Origin: Tubiluchus corallicola
Taxonomy: Eukaryota > Priapulida > Priapulimorpha > Priapulimorphida > Tubiluchidae
Direction: 5' to 3'
DNA length: 35,075 nt
NCBI GenBank assembly: GCA_030141605.1
Contig: JAQGDQ010001549.1
Span: 1 to 35,075 of the forward strand
Below, in pieces: positions 1 to 17,228 of this stretch (its first letter is position 1; every line of letters starts with the position of its first letter). The notes below the pieces were generated by a model, which saw only the letters and a list, made by a program, of their open reading frames with translations, was not told the DNA's origin and ran no database searches. The position numbers were made by a program, and so were the translations under genes.

Positions 1-128
1 GGCATTGAGCAAAGTAAAAAAGTCGTCATGAAAACGACACTGTGTTAAGTGAAAAAAAGGTGTCTAATGTTCAGTGTCATTAAAACGAAATGTCGCTAAA
101 TGGGGAGTTGTTAAGCGAGGACTTACTG
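1..128. mobile_element. Tigger/pogo-like MITE, right end, cut by window start
   Basis: The segment ends, read on the minus strand, with CAGTAAGTCCTCGCTTAACA, followed outside by TA at 129-130. A terminal inverted repeat beginning CAGT with a TA target site is typical of the pogo/Tigger branch of Tc1/mariner. Only the right end is visible, so the partner repeat cannot be checked. No transposase reading frame is present. Confidence 0.5.
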
Positions 129-394
129 TAGATCTTCCTCGCCATCATTCTCTTTTTTCAACCGCTTATTTATTTCATAGACACTTTAAATTCGTGTGCA
201 TAATTTTTTTTTAATAATTATAACATAAATTTTTGCTGTGGTTTTTATTATTTTTTTACTCTGCGTTAACAAATTAATGAACTTTTTTCCTTTGCTATGT
301 ACAGCTTGAACTAATTTATATCATAATTCTTATCATGTGTTGTTTTATTTGTGCATTTATTGTACCATATAATAATTGGTAAGATCCTTGGTGG

Positions 395-903
395 TACAGA
401 ATTTTGATAATGCTTTAAATAATATTAAGATCACGATGGTAAAGTAACTGTGTACGATAGTACACAGGTATATGCAGTCATACTGTAACTAAATGGAAAG
501 ATATAAGACTTTTCAGCAGAGCTCTTCAGTGTCTACTTCTGCAGTTGTTGCTGAAAGCAGCTGTGTTTGTTACTGAATAAAATTAGTACTAGATTCAATA
601 ACTAAAACAGAGACAAGTTAGTAACATGTTCTTTTTGTCTACATAAAATTGGATCTTTGAAGTTTATTATTATTGCTTCAAAATTTTAAGACGAAAATCT
701 GAACTGCATTTGTATATAATTTTGAAATTTGAGTCATTGTAATTATCTACACATGACTGACTGTTGTGTAGATGCTGGGCTATGGCATATATGGCTTCCT
801 CTTGGATTATACTGTATGACTGTGTTTACCTGTGTCCTGTGAAATAAATGCTGAAACTTTACCATCATGGTCTTAGTATTATTTAAAACATTATTGAAAT
901 GGT
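395..903. mobile_element. MITE with long terminal inverted repeats
   Basis: The left arm (about 395-475) and the reverse complement of the right arm (about 825-903) align over TAATGCTTTAAATAATATTA versus TAATGTTTTAAATAATACTA, then GATGGTAAAGT in both, and further in over CACAGGTA and CAGTCATAC. The arms flank about 350 bp without coding potential. Outer ends are less certain than the inner match and no clear target duplication was identified. It lies upstream of the first visible ABCC exon, presumably in an intron. Confidence 0.6.
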
Positions 904-920
904 ATAAATAATATTCTCAC

Positions 921-1000
921 GGTACAATTAAACTTTTGAACATTACAATAATTTACATATAAACACACATTATTGTAATGTTCGAATGTTTAATTGTACC
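921..1000. repeat. Near-perfect hairpin, 32-bp arms
   Basis: Arms 921-952 and 969-1000 are inverted copies starting GGTACAATTAAAC, with two mismatches, around a 16-bp loop. It may be a tiny foldback element or the remnant of a MITE. It abuts the long-TIR MITE at 395-903. Confidence 0.7.
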
Positions 1001-1163
1001 ATAAGATTGTTTTGTGTCTATGTAAAGATACATGTGTTAATTACCTCTGTGATATATATTATTTTATATGAGATGTATGTAGCCCTGGCAATCACTGAAT
1101 GACATTTCACATTGTATAATGTATACTATCATTGTTTTATGGCATATATAGAGATATTAATAA

Positions 1164-1164
1164 T

Positions 1165-1195
<31 letters not shown>
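1164..1195. repeat. (TA)n microsatellite
   Basis: Alternating TA run directly visible in the intron before the first ABCC exon. Confidence 0.9.
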
Positions 1196-1510
1196 ATTTT
1201 ATAGACAGTGTAAGTATGCTTTCTTATTATTCTTTGTTTGCTCTATTTATCTTTGTATGCTCTACTTTCTTGGCTCACAGAATACTTTGACATTAGCTGT
1301 AGTGGGAAAAGTAAGCTCTTAATATATCTCAAAAATATTTTGAACTTACAGCCAATAATAGCACATTGGATAAATTAGTAAACTTTTTGCAAACTTTTAA
1401 AGAGATTGTCGCTCAGCTTGGCACTTTTTTGCTACACTATTTTTATGAAATTGAAATTACTACTGCTTCATGGTTTTCAAACTTGTATGATTAGCTTTGC
1501 TTTGTTATAG

Positions 1511-8286
<6,776 letters not shown>

Positions 8287-8884
8287 CCGTTTCACTACGT
8301 TGTTGCTTTTTAACTAGGCCACATTGACTTTGCACATTTGACAATAACTTCTTGTGGTGTGTTACTAAAACAGAATTTTGTAAATAAACAAATAGTTGTT
8401 CGTTATTGAGTACTAATATTAAATATTAGTTTTATTTCTACACATGTGAGCACACATACTTGCACACACACACAGGCACACAATCGTAAATAAGCATCTA
8501 CTTATGTTTAGAAACCAGTTTTCACAAAAGACACAATACTAATCCGTAATAGGCAATCATTTTATAAGAATGCAGACCAATCAACTAAACATACGTTTCG
8601 TCAACGATCTACAAGTGATTTTGCATGGGAACGTACCATACAGCACACTATTGTGGAATGCACCTGGCTTCAGATGCTGATTGGCTGGCTAGCGTTACTT
8701 GTTGCGAAGTAACCCCAATCCCACGGTTGTTAAACTTTTCTACAATGTTTGTCATGGCCTTCGCAGTGAAATAAACAGACCTGGATGACTGCACTTAGTG
8801 CTGAGCTTGGGTGGCTGTCTAACGCCTTTCGTCCCTTGCATGAAAAACATAGGCAGAAGTGTGCCGCCTTCCGTAGTGAAAGGG
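8287..8884. mobile_element. piggyBac-like MITE with TTAA target duplication
   Basis: TTAA at 8283-8286 precedes CCGTTTCACTACG, and the reverse-complemented right end begins CCCTTTCACTACG before TTAA at 8885-8888. TTAA duplication plus termini starting CCYTTT is the signature of piggyBac-type elements. The 598-bp body has no transposase frame, so it is non-autonomous. Confidence 0.7.
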
Positions 8885-9070
8885 TTAAGCACTGTTTAAA
8901 TGATCAGTTTTTTCGTCAAATTTGTTTGCCAGTTTAAAAACAGATTATGTAAAATGACCATTAAGTAAGATCATATAAGTGCATTAATGACATAAATTTA
9001 CGGATTTGTGCGAACTAATAAAAACGGTTGCATAAATTGTGAAATTTATAATATGCAGTTTACACACATA

Positions 9071-9539
9071 CACTCATATCTCAGTTTGCCGGACAAAAGT
9101 GGGGAGACATCGTCGGTCCGAATTTGTCGATTGTCCGTATTTTTCGATACTACACTAATATAGTAGGCACCGTGTATTAGACTCACGGTAATGTAGGTAT
9201 CAATCATCTAATTGTCTCAAAAACGTCTAGTACGGGCCTATACAAAAGTATATACAAACTGTCGGCAATTGACTCAATAACTTCTCATGACTGACTCTAA
9301 AGCACTTACACATGCTGATTAAGCCACTAAACATGCTGCCATACAAGCTCGACATGTGTCGTTACATGCTGCTTGGATAGACTGATGTAATGATATAAAC
9401 AAAGTAATGGCCTGCCAACTAAGCTGCTCACAAAACAATGGAATATGTCTGTAGTATGCTGGCCTTTTTAACGGATCAGATTTTGTCCGAATTTTACAAT
9501 ATCCATAAAAGCAAGGTCTGGCAAATCGAGATATGAGTG
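9071..9539. mobile_element. Tigger/pogo-like non-autonomous element, with internal piece of another
   Basis: The termini CACTCATATCTCAGTTTGCC and, inverted, CACTCATATCTCGATTTGCC are flanked by TA on both sides (9069-9070, 9540-9541). The interior at about 9165-9300 is alignable to the left part of the MITE at 6003-6432 (GTAGGC, TAGACTC, CTAATTG.CTCA, GTACGGGC), so it is either nested or composite. No intact transposase was seen. Confidence 0.7.
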
Positions 9540-9623
9540 TATTTATAAAAAAGTCACTCTTAAAACATCCCAATTCAAAACCTTAATGAATATTGGGGAT
9601 GCAGGCACAAGCTATTAATACTA

Positions 9624-9995
<372 letters not shown>

Positions 9996-10164
9996 TTATA
10001 CGAACTGTATTGTTCTTATGCTTGGCCTATGCTCTATACGGCAAAGTATGTATAATTCAGTAAGTACGCTCAACATACATAGTTTAGAACTCTGCAGTGG
10101 CAGTTTTTACAAATGAAACTTACAGTTCAAGCATCAGTAAAACCAAAAAAAGATCAGCTAAAAC

Positions 10165-11120
10165 ACAAAAAATGCTCTTCATAAATGAAGCTTAAAAATT
10201 TTTCTTGAAATTTTATGTAACTGACATACTGTCTTATTCCATACAGAGCTTGAGCAGCAGTAACGCTGTATAAAACTTGTAAACTTATACTGTTAGGTGC
10301 AGCCATTTTAACGCTAAGTCGTCTGAAACACATTTAGATAACATTACACAAAATTGAAAAAAATAATCAGAGCATTCGTAGCACACTTTTGCTATCTAAA
10401 CAAAAGTTTGAATTACTAGAGGCTGAAGCTGAATCAGTTGCTACTACATCAGCTGACTCGCACAATAAATCAGCTAGCTCGGCTGAAGTTGACTGACTTT
10501 TCAGCTGAGTTGGCTTAAAGAAAAAAACAGCTGATTTCATAAATCAGCTTGAAGATGCTTGTCTTGATTACAGATGAATCAATACCAAAACAACAAAATA
10601 ATCCCATTCGTGTGACTAATGTTGTCTGTTTATGTCTTTAATTTTGAATTGACCAGTTTTCTCGTTCAAAAATTTCTGAAAATTTAGTATCTCTGCCAGC
10701 ACACACACAATCTGATTTGCAGGGTCACGTGATTATCACAAGAGCGAAAATCTACGGCAAAAATGTCAACTAGTTCAACTCGCATCATTGAACAGCTGGT
10801 GAGACTAAAGCTGGGTTTCTTATCAGCTAGGTTGACTGTAGAAATAAACCGACTGGAGCTCAGCCGAAATGGCGTGGCTCTATGAATTACTTTATAATTT
10901 CAGTAAGATCAATAATGTGTTTTTTGGTGAATCGGTGGTGCACACTGGGATATTGATGCAGTGCTGTTTTACCAAGTGGTACGAATATCTCATTTTATTA
11001 AGAATTCTCTTTACAAATTACATAAGTCTTTGAAGCAGGTAAGCGTAATGCTAGGTAAAATAACTTTGTGTGGAAAGCTCTGTTGGGTATACTTTAAAAT
11101 TCCCTAACTTCCCCATTAAC
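10165..11120 (+). repeat. Dispersed repeat family E, copy 1 (interrupted)
   Basis: It aligns in the same orientation with 33425-34113 and, for its right third, with 25000-25116. Shared blocks include TGTATAAAACTTGTAAA, CTAAGTCGT, GATGCACACTGGGA-type sequence and AGGTAAGCGTAATGCTA. All three copies stop at a similar ..TTAAC. After removing the hAT-like insert the length is about 480 bp. No ORF or TIR; class unknown. Confidence 0.75.
10417..10882. mobile_element. hAT-like MITE inserted in repeat E
   Basis: The 8-bp direct duplication TGAATTAC is present at 10409-10416 and 10883-10890. Termini are TAGAGGC and, inverted, TAGAGCC. An 8-bp duplication and TAGRG termini are hAT characteristics. Both subterminal regions are crowded with CAGCTGA/CAGCT-type motifs, as expected for transposase binding sites. 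466 bp, no transposase. Copy 3 of repeat E has the uninterrupted site, which supports the boundaries. Confidence 0.8.
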
Positions 11121-13520
11121 ATAAAAATGCAATGTGCATTGGCTAGAGAGAGTGCACAATCCCTGCTCCAATTTCCAATTTAGAATGTATCTCAGGACAA
11201 AATCTCTAATGTTTGTGCACACCGGACAGTATGACTAATTTCTGCAAATGACCATTGTCCAACAGTGTTTTATAAGTCATCATGAGAAATTATTTTATTT
11301 TTTTGCAACATTTTCAAGTCCCAACTTAGACAATGTGACATCTGGAAGTACCCGGTAATTAAACTAGATGCCAACACAAAATGTCAGAAAAGGAAACTTT
11401 ATTCTTAACGAATAAACATGGCTGAAACCAACACACCAAGTGAACATTCAAATGCCTTGCACGTGGTTACAGTTTTCCACAACACCAACAGATGGCACAA
11501 CAATATCATTCCTATACTAAAGCAGAACTATACTACAGACATTAACTGCTAAAAGTACAGCTAAAATTCACAAAAGTTAAGTTCACATCATAAACAAATT
11601 TTGTGTTACAAAACAAAAAAAATTACCCAAAACACTGCATCGGGTCCACACAATCTTTCTAAAACCCCTGAGTCCATTTCCAGGCTTAGTCAGTCGAGCT
11701 GGTCCCTAACAATGTGTGAAGAAAACAAGAAATTTTCACATGCAGCAAGATATCAAAATCTGTAAGCTGAAAAATAGTAACAGATACAGCTAAATATATT
11801 TCAATTCTGAAATATTAATAAGAAAGAATTCATACAGGCTTTCTGTCTTAAACTCCTTCAGTACTGTAAGCGTTTGTTGCATTTTGCATGGGTTCATGAA
11901 AAACTGCTCTCACTAAACAGTGATTATGTTATATGTGCGCTTGCAACCCAAAACCATCCATAAGTCAGCATAGTTAAAATTATGTCATGATGCTTCAAAG
12001 TAAAATGCACAAAAATTTGGTCAAATGTCAGTTATTTGTTTTTATAAAAACAAATTCTAAATATATTGGCCTTTTATATTCCAGCATCAAAATGCCAATA
12101 AAATATTCAAAAAATACTAAAAATTTAATTTTATAACCCTCTACCCACTTTTCTGGCTACAAGCTAGCATTACAATTGAGAAAACTTGTATTTTCAAACT
12201 CTAATAGAACCTCGCGGAAGCAGTAATTTTGCTTCTGGTTTTTTCTGTTGTCAAGCCCAGATCCTCGTCAGGAAGAGCCATCTACGGGATTTAAACATCA
12301 CATTAATGTGTTCTTGAAATGTCTGTAGCAACCAACATTTGTACGGTTGTTAAGTGTTTAGTAGAAACAAAAAACAATGCCTAACTTGAACAGGAATTTT
12401 CTCAAGATTACGTTTTTCAGTGTGCAGGCTGCACTTCAATTTCAATATGGATTATCTCATGTTAGAAATAACATAGAGTGATGAGCTTGGTATCAAAATG
12501 ATCTTCATGAAGTGGAGATTCAGGATATGTAAATAACTAGAAAAGCTAAATTGTCGACTTACGGAAGATTTTACTACGCAAGCACACATTGATAATTTTT
12601 GTAGGTTTCTACTCCTCACACAATGGATTTTCATGCAAAATTATACATGAAATACATTTATTTACTGCATATTTTTATTTATAATTTATATATTTATTTA
12701 CACAAATTGAAAATCGATTTTTGATTAATAAATTGAAAAAAAGGCTTTCAGTAACTGCAGTGTTTGCACTGTAATAATGTACAGTAGCAAATGTCACAAA
12801 ATTTCAACTATCCAGACACAACACTATGATACACTTTGGCCCCAAATTTACTCTATTTTTAAGGAGAAATTCCTGTCAAAAGATGAAACAACCTTAAGAT
12901 CCCTTACACTTCAAGATTATAGATGCTAAAGTTTGCAAACATTTACTAATTTTTCATTATCTAATCTGATCCACATATTCGATCCAAATTTAGCAAACCT
13001 ATCCGGTTATAATCTGAATCGGGAAGCCAACTTTAGGAAATATTCGATGATATCCAGTATTCCTTATCCAACAAAAAAATGTATTCGGAGCAACACTACT
13101 TTTTACCTCTATGTGTTCGGGCTTTGAGTACTGATATTATGATAAGCAACTTTGCATTTAAAGTAAACGCCTAGTCATTGTTTATAAATACCAAAACCAA
13201 CAACTTAAGCAGAAAAGAAATAATTGTATTGAATATCCCGGTTTTCATGCAAGCAACTATGTGAATTAATTAATAAAATACACTCAATCTCATCAACTTC
13301 TGCGATACTGTACCTGCACTAGCCAAACTTCGGTTACTTGTAGTAAGTGATGTCATAGCAGGATAAGGATGATTGTCTGAAAAGTATTGTGGAATGTCTG
13401 TGCCTGTGTTTTGTTTATTGCGGTGATACATCTGATCGGGCTGACGACTTGTCGCATGTTAAACATTTTGGAACTTGTTTTCGTGTTGTGGAACTTTTTT
13501 GTACATTAACCACGTGCAAA
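11121..13520. other. No gene recognised
   Basis: 2.4 kb of AT-rich sequence. I see only short frames and a very AT-rich stretch near 12640-12740. A CTCF-core-like CCAACAGATGGCACA occurs at 11485-11499 on the plus strand, unsupported otherwise. Confidence 0.6.
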
Positions 13521-13630
13521 ATGCCTAAAATTTGTGTAGCAGGGAAATGTGTTAAAGCAACAAGTGATGGTGGTAGTCTTTTCTAGTTTCCTGCCATGAC
13601 GTCATCAGGGAATGGCTGCATAATCGCTGA
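13521..13630 (+). pseudogene. THAP-domain N-terminus remnant
   Basis: An ATG opens MPKICVAGKCVKATSDGGSLF, followed by an in-frame TAG, then FP; a one-base frame change gives HDVIREWLHNR and a stop. In order this matches the start of a THAP zinc finger: a Cys pair just after Met-Pro, a GLSFxxFP-like stretch, then xxxRxxWxxxxxR. The second Cys/His pair is absent. THAP domains occur in P-element/THAP9-type transposases and in host regulators, so this is probably a transposase relic. One stop and one frameshift make it non-functional. Confidence 0.5.
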
Positions 13631-14723
13631 GTTGGGCATATAAAGCAATAGGCATAAGTAAAATCGACCAATTTCTTAGTTAATTAATTAATTATTTTAC
13701 ATAAGCGAGTAGAATATCACATTGACACGATTCTTTAAACTTTGCTGGTGAGGCTGGACTTTTGGGGCTGAAAGCGCTAAGAGATGACAACATGTAAGTC
13801 TTCTTATTTTTGTGAAATATTATTATTTAAGTCAGGATGTTCGGTAATTTTTCAGATACATGTTATGCAATTAATTGTATAATCTTACGTTACACTTGCA
13901 AAATTTACTTATAATTATATCGTTTGTTTTCAGGTAACACGTAATAAAGCTACTGAAATCTAACTGAGGAATTTTGGACATATTTTGGCATTAAAAGTAG
14001 CACACTTGGTACTTGATCTCTTATACCACAAAATTTGAATTCTATTTTTGGCCATCTAAGAGCCTGTGTGGCAGGATTTAAAATGTGAGACCATTAGATA
14101 AGTTACAATCTAGGATCGAGTCTCTGGTCAGGTACTTAGCATAATTATGTAGGTGGAACAGAAGCTGGTCCAACAGAAAGTAGCAAACCAACCAATACCT
14201 TTTGGATGCACAATGTAAATCCCCGCTGAATGCCCGGATTTAAACCAAAGTTTTTCTGGAGATGGAAAAGATCTCAAGTCAGCACAGTTAATTGTGACAA
14301 AATGATGAATGACAGAATCGATTGATTAACAGTACCCATAGTCAACTTTTCAAACATTTTGTTAACTTACTACTATGGAGACTTTGATCTTTTAATTGTT
14401 GTCTATATTGTGGTCAGCCTTTTCTTCTGATTAATCACCTCATAACATTTTACTATTTTGTTCTTCCCTTCCTGTAGAACAATACTTTATTGGAATATAA
14501 ATATAATAAATTGTGCAAAAAACTGGAGTAGCAGAAATATAACAAAACTGTAATAAAATTAATAAAATATAATAAAATTTGCAGCCAATTATTCCTTTTG
14601 TTAAGTATTAATCACAAGTTAGTCACATTAATTCAATATTCTTAAACACAATGCAACAGTGTACAGTGCAATTAAACTCTTTTGAGTATAAATGCAATTT
14701 GGAGGTGATAATAACATCAACTT
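13631..14723. other. No gene recognised
   Basis: Contains a TATA-like CATATAAAG at about 13637, a donor-like CATGTAAGTC at about 13791 and an acceptor-like TTTTCAG near 13934, but no reading frame to join. No repeat boundary recognised. Confidence 0.5.
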
Positions 14724-15291
14724 AAAAATTTGCAACTCGGTGTAACAGTATCGCCAAGAAAGCCATTGGACCATTGAGAGTAATCAATGTCAGAGTCCAA
14801 ACCAAAGCTCGTGATTTCAGACTTCGGCTATCCTCCTTATTTATAAGGCCTATACTACAGAGTATGCAAGTCCAGTTTGGAATCCCTATTACTTGAAAGA
14901 CATTGATGTGCTGGAATCTGTTCAAAGACGATTCACACATGGAGTTGCAGGTATGGAAAATCTCAATTATCCACAGCAACTACAAGAACTCCATATAACA
15001 TCACTCGAGGAAAGTCGTCTACATGCTGATATAGTTATGGTCTACAACATCATTCATGGAAATGTCATTCTCAGTTTTGAGAACTTTTTCAGTTGGGTGA
15101 CAGTAAGTCATGCACGTGGAGTAACTTTCAAACTTTTCAACGAACGTGCCAGTCTCAAGACTCGCCAAGGTAGTTTTTCAAATTTCAGTGAGAATAGAAT
15201 CAGTTTGGAACTATCACTGCCAATATAATTTATCCTAATATTACCCGAGCCAACTCTACCAATTTTTCCGCCACCGTCTTAAAAATGCAAA
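14724..15291 (+). pseudogene. CR1/L2-like LINE reverse transcriptase C-terminal fragment
   Basis: Three frames together recover the C-terminal region of a CR1/L2-type non-LTR reverse transcriptase: CNSIAKKAIGPLR.., then after a frameshift LIYKAYTTEYASPVWNPYY, KDIDVLESVQRRFTHGVAGM, an ELHITSLEESRLHADIVMVY segment and THAP-unrelated ..ARGVTFKLFNERA. Conserved motifs EYASPVWNP, LESVQRRFT and SLExxRLxxDxxxxYxIxHG place it confidently. At least two frameshifts and a premature end make it a dead copy. The enzyme's YADD core and endonuclease are absent. Confidence 0.85.
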
Positions 15292-16069
15292 ATTTAAACG
15301 CTTTTTGAAGGGCTGAAGTCTGCTGCAGTAATACTGCTTTCTTCTTCCCTGGGGATCGGAGTAGTTGCTGCCAATGTGCACGATGTGAACAACGATCCCT
15401 GAAGACAACATAAGTAAACACAAGTATCTAAAATAATGACTTACCACTTGGTACCAATTACATGATAGCAAGCTGAATTGGCAAAATGAGAATAGAGCCT
15501 AAGTTTTTTCGTTGGTATTCTCCACCCCTTCTAGTTCTACATAATTTTAATTATAGACTATGAGGTGAGTTACTTCGAAACAGTAATTCTGAATGATGTA
15601 CTTATATATGCGCATATATATATAGCATGCACGTGCACAAACCAAAAGTTTAGGGCCTAAAGTACGAGGCTTGCATTGTATATTGCTCATGTGATGTGCA
15701 ATCCAAGTCTTCACAAGTTTTGTTGCCACACATGGCTCAGCAATATGGGAAACTGCCACAAAAATAATGATGAGCCTAAGATACGAAAGTTATATCTCTG
15801 CCTTGGCGTCACTGATTCACTGGCTTATTAAGCCTCATTTGCTATTATTTTCTTTCTATTCTGTTAGCGTTTTATCGTTATTTTCCCTCTTTTTGTTGGT
15901 TTAAATTTTTTACCAATAATTGTTTATTGTTTAAGTCGCAATCAATAAAGTGATACAATAATAATGATCTCACTGTCTGAGTGTGCGTCAACAATGTATT
16001 TGTGCAGTGCATTGAATTCGTTCATATAAAGACAATTACTATGATGCAGTTTTGTAGAAATCACAAAAC

Positions 16070-16075
16070 TTTATT
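16070..16075 (-). terminator. Candidate poly(A) signal of the GT49 gene
   Basis: AATAAA on the minus strand, about 955 nt beyond the stop codon at 17031-17033. No nearer AATAAA was noticed; not confirmed by transcript data. Confidence 0.35.
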
Positions 16076-16800
16076 CAGAGAAAAAAGTATATAGATAGCA
16101 AACGATCTGTAGGCAGTCCTCTCCCAAAATGTTTAAAGCATTCTGAGCCTGTCGACTAGTGATGGTTGATTGTGAAAGACCAGATGACCACAAAGAACTC
16201 TAAAAGGCCGGAAAAAGGCTGTTTCTTCCAGAATAGTGTTTCCGCAAATAATTATTTTGAAACTGTTCAGTGTTCACACAGTCAACAGTTTCAAACCTTT
16301 GCTCGCGAGTAGAATTCGAAGAGGGACCAAATCAGCAGCTAGACAAATACATAAATCCCGAGTTCTTTCAAGTTATCATTTAATCACACTGTCGTGAGCA
16401 TGCAACCGATGCGTATTCCAAATAGGTCAATCAACTTGCTTTAATAGAAAAAATTACATGCGTTGATGTGCATTTCCTGATATAACACAACACTTGATCA
16501 CGTGACACAATCAACAAAGACAAACTCTAATTATAAAGATTATTAGTATAAACTATAAAGTATAAAGACAAAGAAAGACGAAAACAAGATTTGTTTACCG
16601 TCGCTTGTTTAAGCTAATAATAGACTATATTAACACTAACAGCTATTTAGCAACTTACAACAATACAGGTAAGGACGCAACACCACACTAACAATGTAAA
16701 ACAAGTAAGGGTATAAGCCCTGGCATTGACAGCCGCTAGTATCGAACGAGATCAAGACTGCGTGGTTGCAGTCATCTAAACCTCAGACACATTTAGCATT

Positions 16801-16998
16801 TTTGGCAATATATTCATTGATGAATAACTGTGACAGATTTTCTAATGTGTCTGTAATGTTAACTTTCTATTTTACTAAGAGAAACAGTATATCTCTTGTA
16901 CAAATAACATGTAAACATTTGTGTTTTGGCAATATATTCATTGACGAATATTTTCTAATGTATTTGTCACGTTAACTTCCTGTTTTAATAAGAAAAAA
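16801..16998. repeat. Imperfect tandem duplication, 124-bp period
   Basis: TTTGGCAATATATTCATTGA at 16801 recurs at 16925, followed in both by GAATA, TTTTCTAATGT, GTTAACTT and TTTTANTAAGA. It falls in the presumed 3' UTR of the GT49 gene. Confidence 0.75.
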
Positions 16999-17030
16999 AG
17001 TAAAAAAAATCTGCAAATTCTACCAACTGT

Positions 17031-17228
17031 TCAATGTAAACAACGCCTGGGACTATTCTTGTATTTCATTTCCAACTCGCACTTAAGGTGATCGTAAATG
17101 AGACGATTTCTGGCGATTTCTTCGTTTCTGGTCTGATGAAACGACGCATGTGTCTTCAGTCCTAGATGTATGAGGAAGGCGTTGCTGAGCACAGCGAATC
17201 TATAACCTGCTATGTGAAGCTCACACAC
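17031..17228 (-). CDS. B4GAT1: B4GAT1-like exon 2 (C-terminus)
   Basis: The acceptor is ACCCTGTTGCAG before 17228. It encodes VCELHIAGYRFAVLSNAFLI, HLGLKTHASFHQTRNEEIAR and YKNSPRRC, then two residues and TGA. The segment matches the vertebrate B4GAT1 C-terminus (CELHVAGFxFxVLxxxFLxHxG, KYxNSPRRC) almost position by position. The plus-strand frames over it are shadows. Confidence 0.93.
   Translation of the reverse strand: MCELHIAGYRFAVLSNAFLIHLGLKTHASFHQTRNEEIARNRLIYDHLKCELEMKYKNSPRRCLH

Larger units (their letters stand above)
15292..17030. other. LINE 3' flank, then 3' flank of the GT49 gene
   Basis: A plus-strand AATAAA at 15944-15949 could belong to the LINE 3' region. A minus-strand AATAAA (16070-16075) is a candidate poly(A) signal for the B4GAT1-like gene, giving a 3' UTR of roughly 950 nt. 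A 124-bp duplication sits at about 16801-16998. No other gene recognised. Confidence 0.5.

Noticed and set aside
13597-13606. Full CRE palindrome ATGACGTCAT with a TATA-like motif about 35 bp downstream
   Set aside because: The bases are explained as codons of the THAP remnant (His-Asp-Val-Ile), and no gene follows on that strand, so a promoter was not called.
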